Shown here: piece after piece, positions 6,927-14,384 of the stretch | Position numbering within the stretch: the first letter of the stretch is position 1 | Layout of the letters: every line of letters starts with the position of its first letter | NCBI GenBank assembly: GCA_965279065.1 | Contig: OZ257134.1 | Span: forward strand, 930,001-994,000 | Source: JAKAXS01 sp965279065 | GTDB taxonomy: Bacteria; Pseudomonadota; Alphaproteobacteria; Rhizobiales; Hyphomicrobiaceae | Length of the DNA: 64,000 bases | Direction: 5' to 3' | Made by a program: the position numbers and the translations under genes | The notes under the pieces: generated by a model | What the model saw: the letters and a program-made list of their open reading frames with translations, nothing else | What the model was told of the DNA's origin: nothing | Databases searched by the model: none

Positions 6927-7580
6927 ATGCCCATCATTCAGAAACGCCAGGTGCCTCGGCACCCGGCGAATTCGGTCGCGTCCGCGTTCACTGCGGTCTC
7001 CACTGACGGCGCGTTCGAAGGCTACGCCAGCCTGTTCAATCGCCAGGACATGGGCCGCGACGTCGTCGCTCCCGGCGCCTTCTCCGAGAGCCTGGCGCGG
7101 CGCGGCGCGCGAGGCATCAAGATGCTGTTCCAGCACGATGCCAACCAGCCGATCGGCGTCTGGGATACGATCCGCGAGGACAGCCGCGGCCTCTACGTCA
7201 CCGGCCGTTTGATCCCGGAGGTCACCAAGGCCCGCGAGGTGCTGGCGATGATGCGCGCCGGCGCCATCGACGGCCTGTCGATCGGTTTTCGCGCGCTGGC
7301 CGGCAGGCGTGATCGCGGCTCGGGCGTGCGTCGCTTAGCCAAGATCGACCTGTGGGAAATCTCCGTCGTGACATTCCCGATGCTGCCCGACGCCCGCGTC
7401 ACCGCCGTAAAGGGCCGCCCGCGCGCCCGTGCGTCGCCGGTGATTGACGCTCCCGTGCATCACGACGACGCGGCCCTCCTCGCCGCCCGCATCCGCTCGT
7501 TCGCCCACCGGCTCGCATCTTCTCCTTCTCCCCGTCCTTACGGGGAGAAGGTCGGGATGAGGGGCAGCGACTTGCGCTGA
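6927..7580 (+). CDS. HK97-family prohead protease (GTA g4-like)
   Basis: 217 residues. The peptidase S78 (U35) core has H70 in LFQHD, S118 in GLSIGF and E144 in LWEISVV, the expected His-Ser-acid set. It cleaves scaffold segments of the capsid protein during head maturation. The ATG at 6927 follows CGGAG. The last ~25 residues (SSPSPRPYGEKVGMRGS) are not protease sequence: they are translated from a palindromic REP-like element that has run into the gene's end (7515-7565). Normally this gene follows the portal directly; here about 4.6 kb of toxin cassettes separate them. Confidence 0.92.
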   Translation: MPIIQKRQVPRHPANSVASAFTAVSTDGAFEGYASLFNRQDMGRDVVAPGAFSESLARRGARGIKMLFQHDANQPIGVWDTIREDSRGLYVTGRLIPEVTKAREVLAMMRAGAIDGLSIGFRALAGRRDRGSGVRRLAKIDLWEISVVTFPMLPDARVTAVKGRPRARASPVIDAPVHHDDAALLAARIRSFAHRLASSPSPRPYGEKVGMRGSDLR

Positions 7581-7685
7581 CGCAAGCGTCTGCCGCCGAT
7601 CCCCTCGCGCACGCCCTCGGGCGCGTCTCACCCAGCTTCTGCCCCTCACCCTAACCCTCTCCCCGTGAAGAACGGGGAGAGGGAA
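7515..7685. repeat. Inverted pair of REP-like palindromic elements
   Basis: Two copies of a short palindromic element in opposite orientation: 7517-7565 (TCTCCCCGTCCTTACGGGGA ... ATGAGGGGCAG) and 7640-7685 (CCCCTCACCCTAACC ... CTCCCCGTGAAGAACGGGGA). Each has its own CTCCCCGT/ACGGGGAG hairpin and together they form a larger inverted repeat. The first copy supplies the C-terminus of the protease. A related hairpin occurs at 9013-9053, so members bracket the capsid gene. No transposase is present. Confidence 0.75.
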
Positions 7686-7733
7686 TGACGGCCCGCATCA
7701 AAAACATTGTCCCTCTTCCGCAAAGGATCCCCC

Positions 7734-9005
7734 ATGACCCCTGAAACGCACCTTGAAATCAAAGCCGATCTGGAATCCAAGGCCTCCGTTGCCGACGTCG
7801 GCGGCGCCTTCGACGAACTGATGACCACGTTCGAAGGCTTCCGCGAAACCAACGACCAGGCCGACGTGCAGCTCCAGAAGAGCGGCAGCGTCGATCCGAT
7901 TACCGCCGACCAGCTGTCGCGCCTCAACAAGGCGGTCTCCGAGAACAAGCGCCGCGTCGACGAACTGCAGCTGAAGGGCCTGCGCCCGCACAAGGGCGGC
8001 CAGGACCTGCATCGTGCGCCGCGCTCGCCCGCGAGCCTGCAGCACAAGGCGGCATTCCACGGCTACGTGCGCCAGGGCGAAAGCGGCAACCTGCGCCAGC
8101 TCGAAGCCAAGGCGTTGTCGGTCGGCTCCGATCCCGACGGCGGCTATCTCGTGCCCGACGAGACCGAAGCCGTCATCAACACCGCCGTACGCGACATCTC
8201 GCCGATCCGCGCCATCGCCGGCATCCGCCAGGTGTCCGGCTCGGTCTACAAGCAACCCTTCTCGATTACTGGCGCGGCCACCGGCTGGGTGGGTGAGACG
8301 GCAGCCCGCCCTCAGACCAATGCGCCGACGCTGGCCGAGCTGTCGTTCCCGACGATGGAGCTCTACGCCATGCCGGCGGCGACCTCGAGCCTGCTCGACG
8401 ACAGCGCCGTCAACATCGACGAGTGGCTGGCCGAGGAAGTCCGCGTCGCCTTCGCCGAACAGGAAGGCGCCGCCTTCGTCAACGGCGACGGCGTCAACAA
8501 GCCGCGCGGCTTCCTCGATTACCCGGCGGTCGCCAATGCCTCCTGGAGCTGGGGCAATCTGGGCTTCATCGCCACGGGTGTCTCCGGTGCCTTCCCCGCG
8601 ACCGACCCGGCCGACAAGCTGATCGATCTCATCTACTCGGTGAAGTCCGGCTATCGCGCCAACGGCACCTTCGTCATGAACCGCGCCACCGAGACCGTGG
8701 TGCGCAAGATGAAGGACGCCGACGGCAACTACCTCTGGCAACCAGCCAGCAAGCCGGGCGAGGCGTCGACGCTGATGGGCTTCCCCGTCGCCGAGAGCGA
8801 GGACATGCCCAACATCGGCGCCGCCGCCGATGCGATTGCCTTCGGCGACTTCCGTCGCGGCTACCTCATCGTCGATCGCGTCGGCATCCGCGTGCTGCGC
8901 GACCCCTACTCCGCCAAGCCCTACGTGCTGTTCTACACGACCAAGCGCGTCGGCGGCGGCGTCCAGGACTTCGGCGCCATCAAGCTCCTCCGCTTCGCCG
9001 TGTGA
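7734..9005 (+). CDS. HK97-family phage major capsid protein (GTA g5-like)
   Basis: 423 residues; start chosen at ATG 7734, which has AAAGGAT seven bases upstream. Residues 1 to about 100 are a coiled, charged scaffold (delta) segment removed by the upstream protease. The mature HK97 fold begins near LSVGSDPDGGYLVPDE, the hallmark start of this family, and includes NGDGVNKPRGFLDY and the C-terminal VLRDPYSAKPYVLFYTTKRVGGGVQDF. It forms the icosahedral head lattice. It matches family length closely and is intact. Confidence 0.95.
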   Translation: MTPETHLEIKADLESKASVADVGGAFDELMTTFEGFRETNDQADVQLQKSGSVDPITADQLSRLNKAVSENKRRVDELQLKGLRPHKGGQDLHRAPRSPASLQHKAAFHGYVRQGESGNLRQLEAKALSVGSDPDGGYLVPDETEAVINTAVRDISPIRAIAGIRQVSGSVYKQPFSITGAATGWVGETAARPQTNAPTLAELSFPTMELYAMPAATSSLLDDSAVNIDEWLAEEVRVAFAEQEGAAFVNGDGVNKPRGFLDYPAVANASWSWGNLGFIATGVSGAFPATDPADKLIDLIYSVKSGYRANGTFVMNRATETVVRKMKDADGNYLWQPASKPGEASTLMGFPVAESEDMPNIGAAADAIAFGDFRRGYLIVDRVGIRVLRDPYSAKPYVLFYTTKRVGGGVQDFGAIKLLRFAV

Positions 9006-9012
9006 CTTGGGC

Positions 9013-9053
9013 TCCCTCTCCCCATAGCCCTGCACTCGCTATGGGGAGAGGGA
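9013..9053. repeat. REP-like hairpin after the capsid gene
   Basis: A perfect 16-base stem, TCCCTCTCCCCATAGC (9013-9028) with GCTATGGGGAGAGGGA (9038-9053), loop of nine bases, just behind the capsid stop. It belongs to the same element type as 7515-7685. There is no T run, so it is not a standard terminator, although it could stabilise the capsid mRNA end. Confidence 0.7.
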
Positions 9054-9192
9054 ACCGCAAACAAATTTCATTTCGCATCACAGTCCCCTCGCGGGTTCCC
9101 CTCCCGCCCGCGAGCACCTGGCGGGGTCATGCCGCGCCACGCCACCACCGGCGTGACCCCGCCCCCTTCACTCAACGAAAGAAAGAGATCGC

Positions 9193-9768
9193 ATGGCCCT
9201 CGTTCTGACGAGTGGGCCCGCCCTGGAGCCGGTAACGGTCGCCGAGGCGAAGGCCCATGCACGCATCGACGACAGCGTGGAAGACGTGTTGATCGCCTCA
9301 CTGATATTGACCTCGCGCCTGCACATCGAGACCGCGCTGGGCCTGGCGCTGATCTCGCAGGCCTGGACGCTGAGCCTGGATCGCTGGCCTAAGGCTGGCC
9401 CGGTGGAGCTGCCGCTGCGGCCGGTGCAGACCGTCTCCGCCGTGCGGCTCATCGCGCGAGACGGCACCCCGCACGGGCTCGACAGCGGCAGCTACCGCCT
9501 CGACGCCGCCGGTACGCCGCCGCGGCTCATTCCGCAGCACGACACTTGGCCGGCACCCGAGCGGCGCCACGCCGGCATCGAGATCGACATCACCGCCGGC
9601 TACGGCGACGAGGCCGAGGACGTGCCGCAGCCGATCCGGCACGCGCTGCTGTGCCTCGTCGCCCACTGGTACGAGCATCGCGATCCCTTCCAGATGGGCC
9701 CGCGCGAAACCGCCGTGCCGCCCGCGATCGGCGAATTGCTGAAGCCCTATCAGGTCCCGCGGCTATGA
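9193..9768 (+). CDS. Head-tail connector protein (GTA g6-like, gp6/phiE125 gp8 type)
   Basis: 191 residues. The N-terminal LTSGPALEPVTVAEAKAHARI with a following all-helical segment (VLIASLILTSRLHIETALG) and the RPVQTVSAV / YGDEAEDVPQPIRHALLCLVAHWYEHRD pattern are characteristic of phage head-tail connector proteins (Phage_gp6, adaptor). It attaches below the portal ring. AACGAAAGAAAGAGA precedes the ATG. The stop overlaps the ATG of the next gene (ATGA), so the two are co-translated. Confidence 0.88.
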   Translation: MALVLTSGPALEPVTVAEAKAHARIDDSVEDVLIASLILTSRLHIETALGLALISQAWTLSLDRWPKAGPVELPLRPVQTVSAVRLIARDGTPHGLDSGSYRLDAAGTPPRLIPQHDTWPAPERRHAGIEIDITAGYGDEAEDVPQPIRHALLCLVAHWYEHRDPFQMGPRETAVPPAIGELLKPYQVPRL

Positions 9769-10091
9769 GCGCGCGCATCGGCACGATGCGGCATCGCCTG
9801 CATCTGGAGATGCCGCAATCCGCCCCCGACGGCGCCGGCGGCGCCGACGTGACCTGGCTGCCGGTCGCCAGCGTGTGGGGGTCGCTGCGCCCGCTGGCGG
9901 CCAACGAGGGCGAAAGCGGCGACGGCATCGCCAGCCGTGTCACGCACGAGATAGTCGTCCGCCACCGCGATGGCGTAACCGCCGCCATGCGCTTTGTGCG
10001 AGGCGCCCGCGTCTTTTCGATCCGCTCGGTCGTCGACCCGTTCGAGACCGGCGTCTGGCTCAAGTGTCTAGTGGAGGAGAAAACGATATGA
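9765..10091 (+). CDS. Head closure / head-tail adaptor protein (GTA g7-like)
   Basis: 108 residues from ATG 9765, overlapping the previous stop. The pattern IGTMRHRLHLEMP ... GGADVTWLPVASVWGSLRPL ... THEIVVRHRDGV ... RVFSIRSVVDP is the classic signature of the SPP1 gp16 / HK97 gp10-like 'Phage_H_T_join' family that closes the head and joins the tail. Length is standard. Its stop overlaps the next ATG (ATGA). Confidence 0.88.
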   Translation: MSARIGTMRHRLHLEMPQSAPDGAGGADVTWLPVASVWGSLRPLAANEGESGDGIASRVTHEIVVRHRDGVTAAMRFVRGARVFSIRSVVDPFETGVWLKCLVEEKTI

Positions 10092-10267
10092 GTGACGGAG
10101 TCCGCATCATGGCCCAGGCCTCGACGACACCCCCGCGCGACCCAGCCGAGCTGCGGGCACGCGCCCGCGACCTGCTGCGCGCACGGCTCGAAGAGCTTTG
10201 GGCGGATCTGCGCTCCAGGCCGCGCTTGGCCGATCCCAAGCAATCCACGGAACCAAGCGAAGGCTAG
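10088..10267 (+). CDS. Small conserved-position hypothetical protein between g7 and g8
   Basis: 59 residues from ATG 10088, overlapping the previous stop by 4 bp and followed 10 bp later by the tail-terminator gene. It is rich in Ala, Arg and Leu (PAELRARARDLLRARLEELWADLRSRP), predicted as a single amphipathic helix. The R. capsulatus GTA has no gene here. The overlaps argue that it is translated. Function unknown; an alternative ATG lies at 10109. Confidence 0.5.
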   Translation: MSDGVRIMAQASTTPPRDPAELRARARDLLRARLEELWADLRSRPRLADPKQSTEPSEG

Positions 10268-10277
10268 GGGTTGAGCG

Positions 10278-10688
10278 ATGGCAAGCCCAGGCTACGAACT
10301 GCAGAAGGCGATCTTCGCCAGCCTCACCGCCGATACCATCTTGACGGTATTGCTCGGCGGAGTCCGCATCTACGACAACGTGCCTCGCGGCGCGGAATAT
10401 CCCTATGTGACGTTCGGCCAGACCTCGTCCCGTGACTGGTCGACGGGCACCGAGGACGGCGAAGAGCACAGTATTACCCTTCACGTCTGGTCGGACGCGC
10501 CCGGTCATCGCCAGACACAGCTCATCGTCGCCGCGCTACGGACGCGACTGCATGATGCCGCTCTCAGCCTGACCGGCCACCGCCTGATCAATCTCCGGCA
10601 CGAGTATTCCGAAGCCCGACGCCAGGCCGGCGGCGAAAGCCACCGCGGCATCGTCCGCTTCCGCGCCGTCACCGAGCCCACGGCCTAG
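10278..10688 (+). CDS. DUF3168 tail terminator/completion protein (GTA g8-like)
   Basis: 136 residues with the DUF3168 layout: an N-terminal helix (GYELQKAIFASLTADTIL), then VRIYDNVPRGAEYPYVTFG, a HSITLHVWSD strand and a final NLRHEYSEAR segment. DUF3168 proteins correspond to the lambda gpU / HK97 gp10 tail terminator fold that stops tail growth and docks the tail to the head. TTGAGCGATGG precedes; the ATG at 10278 is the only good start. Confidence 0.88.
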   Translation: MASPGYELQKAIFASLTADTILTVLLGGVRIYDNVPRGAEYPYVTFGQTSSRDWSTGTEDGEEHSITLHVWSDAPGHRQTQLIVAALRTRLHDAALSLTGHRLINLRHEYSEARRQAGGESHRGIVRFRAVTEPTA

Positions 10689-10814
10689 GCCGTCATCAGC
10701 CACCGCAACACGAGAACAGGTCCGGCCGGCACTGCCTGTCGGGGCGCGCTTGCGTCCCACGTTCAGGCGGCCGCGCCGGACCGGTGAGATTGAGCCCCAA
10801 CAGAGAGCACCCAG

Positions 10815-11228
10815 ATGGCAGCACAAAAAGGCAAGGACCTTCTCTTGAAGGTCGACAGCACCGGCGCCGGCGCATTCACGACGATCGCGGGCCTGCGCTC
10901 GCGCTCCCTGTCGTTCAACGCCGAGACCGTCGACATCACGCACCAGGAAAGCGTCGGCCAGTGGCGCGAACTCCTGGCCGGCGCCGGCGCTCGCAGCGCC
11001 CGCCTGTCCGGCTCCGGCATCTTCAAGGATGCCGCCTCCGACGCGCTGGTGCGCAGCTACGTCTTCGACGGCACGATCCGCGAGTGGCAGGCCGTGATCC
11101 CCGACTTCGGCACGGTGCAAGGCCTTTTCCAGATCTCCTCGTTCGAACTCAGCGGCCGCCACGATGGCGAAGTCGCCTTCGAGCTGACAATGGACTCGGC
11201 CGGCCCGCTCACCTTCGAAGCCGCGTGA
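10815..11228 (+). CDS. Phage major tail protein, TP901-1 family (GTA g9-like)
   Basis: 137 residues: MAAQKGKDLLLKVD followed by FTTIAGLRSRSLSFNAETVDITHQES is the diagnostic start of TP901-1-type major tail proteins, and the end is ELTMDSAGPLTFEAA. It polymerises into the tail tube. The 126 bp upstream (10689-10814) hold no gene and may carry its own leader, as befits the most abundant tail protein. It is intact and of the usual length. Confidence 0.92.
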   Translation: MAAQKGKDLLLKVDSTGAGAFTTIAGLRSRSLSFNAETVDITHQESVGQWRELLAGAGARSARLSGSGIFKDAASDALVRSYVFDGTIREWQAVIPDFGTVQGLFQISSFELSGRHDGEVAFELTMDSAGPLTFEAA

Positions 11229-11235
11229 GGCAACG

Positions 11236-11601
11236 ATGGCCAACACCCACCGCGGCGAGATCGACGCCGAACTCGATGGCAAGACGTTCCGCCTCTGCCT
11301 GACGCTCGGAGCGCTCGCCGAATTGGAATCGGCATTCGGCGAGACGGACATGCTGGCGCTTGCCGGACGCTTTGAGACCGGCCGCATCGCCGCCCGCGAA
11401 GTGCGCACCATCATCGGCGCCGGTCTGCGTGGCGCCGGCTACGATATCACCGACACCGACGTCGGCCAGATGCAGACGGAACGCGGCGCCGCCGGCTTCG
11501 TCGATATCGTCGCCCGCCTGCTGTCGGCCACGTTCGGCGGCAGCGAAGCGGCAGCAGAGGAGGGGCAGCGCGAGCCGGTCCCTTTCCCTGGGCAGACGTG
11601 A
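11236..11601 (+). CDS. Gene transfer agent family protein (GTA g10-like)
   Basis: 121 residues with the GTA gp10 signature: RGEIDAELDGKTFRLCLTLGALAELESAFG. It is thought to act in tail assembly, in the position of the G/T tail chaperones. Its stop TGA shares its last base with the ATG of the next gene. Family membership with the GTA rather than with generic phages helps class this cluster as GTA-type. Confidence 0.9.
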   Translation: MANTHRGEIDAELDGKTFRLCLTLGALAELESAFGETDMLALAGRFETGRIAAREVRTIIGAGLRGAGYDITDTDVGQMQTERGAAGFVDIVARLLSATFGGSEAAAEEGQREPVPFPGQT

Positions 11602-11786
11602 TGGCTGCCGGCTTTGGCCTGCTCGGCCTGTCGCCGCAAGCCTTCTGGGCGATGACGATGAAGGAACTGGAAGCCGCCGTTCGCGGCCGGCTGGGTCTGC
11701 AATCTCACCACGGCGCGCTCTCGCGTGCTGACCTCGCTGACCTCCAGCGCCGCTTCCCGGACAAAACGGAGATCGCAAATCCATGA
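11601..11786 (+). CDS. GTA tail assembly chaperone (rcc01693-like small protein)
   Basis: 61 residues from ATG 11601 (a GTG at 11598 is also possible). The pattern GFGLLGLSPQAFWAMTMKELEAAVRG is typical of the small GTA gp10.1 / rcc01693-like proteins. Its start overlaps g10 by one base (TGATG) and its stop overlaps the tape-measure ATG (ATGA), so the three are tightly coupled, as is usual for tail chaperones. Confidence 0.85.
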   Translation: MAAGFGLLGLSPQAFWAMTMKELEAAVRGRLGLQSHHGALSRADLADLQRRFPDKTEIANP

Positions 11787-12382
11787 TCGATCGCGAAACG
11801 TCAAGCTCTTCACTCGATATCAACTCGACGATAACAGCTGACACCAGGGACTACGACGACAAGATCAAGCGCGCTGAGCTCCTCGGACGGCAGTTCGGCA
11901 GCACGTTGACGAATGCCTTCGTTGGCATCGCCATCAAGGGCAAGAGCCTCGGCGACACCTTGCGCGGGCTCGCCCTGCAACTCTCGAACCTGGTCCTGAA
12001 GTCGGCCCTGAAGCCACTCGAGTCCGGTCTCAGCACAATGTTCGGCAACCTCTTCAAGGGCGGCCTTGCCTTCGCCAAGGGTGGCGCCATCCAACGCGGC
12101 CTGCCGATCCCGTTCGCCCAGGGCGGCGTCATCCAGAGTCCCACCACGTTTCCGATGGCCGGCGGGCGCCTCGGCCTTGCCGGCGAACGCGGGCCAGAAG
12201 CCATCATGCCGCTGACGCGCGGCCCGGACGGCCGCCTCGGCGTCGCAACCAGCGGCGGGGCCGGTGGCATGAACGTCACCTTCAATATTTCGACGCCCGA
12301 CGCCGACAGCTTCCGCCGTTCCGAAACGCAGGTCGCCGCGCTGTTGACGCGCGCCGTCTCGCTCGGTCAGCGCAATTTGTAA
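11783..12382 (+). CDS. Short tail tape measure protein (GTA g11-like)
   Basis: 199 residues, very short for a tape measure and similar in size to that of R. capsulatus GTA, which implies a short tail tube. It has an N-terminal helical region, a hydrophobic centre (LRGLALQLSNLVLKSALKPLE), Gly-rich segments with repeated FAKGG/FAQGG motifs and the end LGLAGERGPEAIMPLTRGPDG, which is standard for tape measures. It sets tail length and probably leads DNA passage through the recipient envelope. Confidence 0.9.
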   Translation: MIDRETSSSSLDINSTITADTRDYDDKIKRAELLGRQFGSTLTNAFVGIAIKGKSLGDTLRGLALQLSNLVLKSALKPLESGLSTMFGNLFKGGLAFAKGGAIQRGLPIPFAQGGVIQSPTTFPMAGGRLGLAGERGPEAIMPLTRGPDGRLGVATSGGAGGMNVTFNISTPDADSFRRSETQVAALLTRAVSLGQRNL

Positions 12383-12418
12383 GCGCATGCGCGCGCAACA
12401 CCAATCCCGGATGGCATC

Positions 12419-13057
12419 ATGGCCTTTCACGAGATCCGCTTCCCGACCGCGATTTCGCGCGGTGCCACCGGCGGGCCGGAGCGCCGCACCGACGTCGTGG
12501 TGCTTGGCTCCGGCTTCGAGGAACGCAACAGCCGCTGGGCGGATTCGCGCCGCGCCTACGACGCCGGCTACGGCATCAAGTCGCTCGACGAGCTGCACGC
12601 CGTCATCGCCTTCTTCGAGGAACGCCGCGGTCGCTTGCACGGCTTCCGCTGGCGCGATCACGCCGACTGGAAGTCGTGCTCGCCCGAGCAGACGCCGACG
12701 GCATTCGATCAGCCGGTCGCGATCGGCAACGGTTCGCTGTCCGCCTTCGCCTTGAAGAAAGTCTACGGCAGCGCCCACGCGCCGTACGCGCGCACCATTG
12801 CCAAGCCCGTGACCGGAACCGTGAAGGTCGCCGTCGCCGGCGTCGAGCGCGTGCCCGGCACGCACTTCACCGCCAGCGCGACCACCGGCATCGTGCAATT
12901 CCTCCCAGGCTTCACGCCGGGCAACGGTGAGGCCATCACCGCCGGCTTCGAATTCGACGTGCCCGTGCGCTTCGATACCGACCGGCTGGAGATCAGCGTC
13001 TCCGGTTTCCAGCACGGTGCCGTCCCCCGCATTCCCATCGTCGAGGTGCGTCTGTGA
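12419..13057 (+). CDS. DUF2460 distal tail protein (GTA g12-like)
   Basis: 212 residues. FHEIRFPTAISRGATGGPERRT and GYGIKSLDELHAVIAFFEERRGRLHGFRWRDHADW are the DUF2460 signature. In the R. capsulatus GTA particle the equivalent forms the ring below the tail tube. The stop overlaps the next GTG/ATG start region by 4 bp (GTGA). Intact. Confidence 0.92.
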   Translation: MAFHEIRFPTAISRGATGGPERRTDVVVLGSGFEERNSRWADSRRAYDAGYGIKSLDELHAVIAFFEERRGRLHGFRWRDHADWKSCSPEQTPTAFDQPVAIGNGSLSAFALKKVYGSAHAPYARTIAKPVTGTVKVAVAGVERVPGTHFTASATTGIVQFLPGFTPGNGEAITAGFEFDVPVRFDTDRLEISVSGFQHGAVPRIPIVEVRL

Positions 13058-13926
13058 AAGCTTTGCCCCCCGCCCTGACCGCGCACTTGGAGTCCGGCGC
13101 GACCACCCTGTGCTGGTGCTGGCGCCTGACGCGCCGCGACGGCATCGTCCAGGGCTTCACCGACCACGACCGCCTGCTGTCGTTCGACGGCACGGATTTC
13201 GAGGCGGCCGCCGGCTTCACCGCCAGCGAGATGAAGGACCAGCTCGGCCTCGGCGTCGACAACGTCGAGGTATCGGGCGCGATCTCGTCGGACAGGCTCG
13301 CCGAGGCTGACCTCAAGGCCGGCCTCTATGACGATGCCAAGGTCGAGATCTTTCGCGTCAACTGGCAGGCGACCGCGCAACGCGTGCTGATGCGCTGCGG
13401 CTCGCTGGGCGAAGTACGCCGCGCCGGCATCGCCTTTACCGCCGAAGTCCGCGGCCTGACGCACTACCTGCAGCAGCCGAAGGGCCGCCTGTTCCAGTAC
13501 GCCTGCGACGCCGATCTCGGCGACGCGCGCTGCGGCGTGGACCTCGATACGCCGGCGCTCAAGGGCACGGGCGCCATTGCAGCCGTGCTGAGCGACCGTT
13601 CGTTCACCGCGACGGGCCTGGCCACGTTTGCCACCGAGTGGTTCGCGCGTGGTCTCGTCCGCTTCACGTCGGGTGCCGCTAGCGGCCAGGCCGTCGAGGT
13701 CAAGGCGCATCGCCGAACCGTCGACGCCGTCACCTTCGAGTTGTGGCAGGCCGCCCGCTTGCCGCTGGTGCCCGGCCAGACCTTCACGGTGACGGCCGGT
13801 TGCGACAAGGCGCTCGGCACCTGCCGCAGCAAGTTCGCCAACACCGTCAACTTCCGCGGCTTCCCGCACATGCCGGGCAACGACTTCGTCATGGCGGTCG
13901 CCCGCCCCGGCCAGGCGACGAGTTAG
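13054..13926 (+). CDS. DUF2163 / BR0599-family baseplate hub protein (GTA g13-like)
   Basis: 290 residues from GTG 13054. The N-terminal half is DUF2163 (TTLCWCWRLTRRDG, GFTDHDRLLSFDG) and the C-terminal half matches phage BR0599-type sequences, with a Cys-rich metal or cluster-like pattern (YACDADLGDARCGVDL ... AGCDKALGTCRSKFANTVNFRGFPHMPG). In the R. capsulatus particle the equivalent hub protein binds an iron-sulfur cluster, and the four cysteines here fit that. Confidence 0.9.
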   Translation: MKALPPALTAHLESGATTLCWCWRLTRRDGIVQGFTDHDRLLSFDGTDFEAAAGFTASEMKDQLGLGVDNVEVSGAISSDRLAEADLKAGLYDDAKVEIFRVNWQATAQRVLMRCGSLGEVRRAGIAFTAEVRGLTHYLQQPKGRLFQYACDADLGDARCGVDLDTPALKGTGAIAAVLSDRSFTATGLATFATEWFARGLVRFTSGAASGQAVEVKAHRRTVDAVTFELWQAARLPLVPGQTFTVTAGCDKALGTCRSKFANTVNFRGFPHMPGNDFVMAVARPGQATS

Positions 13927-13934
13927 GATTTAAG

Positions 13935-14384
13935 ATGCATTGCGACCGGCAGCACACGCGTGGCGACGTCGTGCGCATCGCCCGCACATGGCTGGGCACG
14001 CCGTATCATCACCAGGCGAGCCTGAAGGGCGTCGGCACCGACTGCCTCGGCCTCGTGCGCGGCGTCTACTTCGAGCTGTATGGCAGCCACGCCGAGGAGC
14101 CGCCGGCCTACTCCCGCGACTGGGCCGAGGCGAGCGGCATCGAGACGATGCTCGCAGGCGCGCGTCGTCACCTGATCGAACTGGCCGCCGCCGACGCCGC
14201 CGAGGGTGATGTCGTCATCTTCCGCTGGAGGCCGGGCTGCCCGGCCAAGCACTCCGCCATCCTGAGCGGCGGCGGCCGCATGATTCATGCGTCCGAAGGC
14301 GCTCGCCCCGCCGAGGTCAGCTACTGCGCCTGGTGGCAGCGCCACCTTGCCGGCGCCTTCTCATTTCCGGGGACGATACGCTAA
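13935..14384 (+). CDS. NlpC/P60 peptidase, tail-borne (GTA g14-like)
   Basis: 149 residues from ATG 13935. C37 in GTDCLGLVRG and H106 in AKHSAIL give the Cys-His pair of NlpC/P60 peptidases. GTA gp14 cuts recipient peptidoglycan so that the tail can pass DNA. The stop TAA overlaps the ATG of the next gene (TAATG). Confidence 0.92.
   Translation: MHCDRQHTRGDVVRIARTWLGTPYHHQASLKGVGTDCLGLVRGVYFELYGSHAEEPPAYSRDWAEASGIETMLAGARRHLIELAAADAAEGDVVIFRWRPGCPAKHSAILSGGGRMIHASEGARPAEVSYCAWWQRHLAGAFSFPGTIR

Noticed and set aside
7515..7685. CRISPR array
   Set aside because: Only two inverted palindromic copies without regular spacers; no cas genes nearby.
7698..9035. Long open frame antisense to the capsid gene
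   Set aside because: Composition is Gly/Arg/Ala/His-rich as expected of the complement of high-GC coding DNA; the plus strand encodes a clear HK97 capsid.
9013..9053. Intrinsic terminator after the capsid gene
   Set aside because: Strong hairpin but no following T run, and the sequence matches the REP-like elements at 7515-7685.
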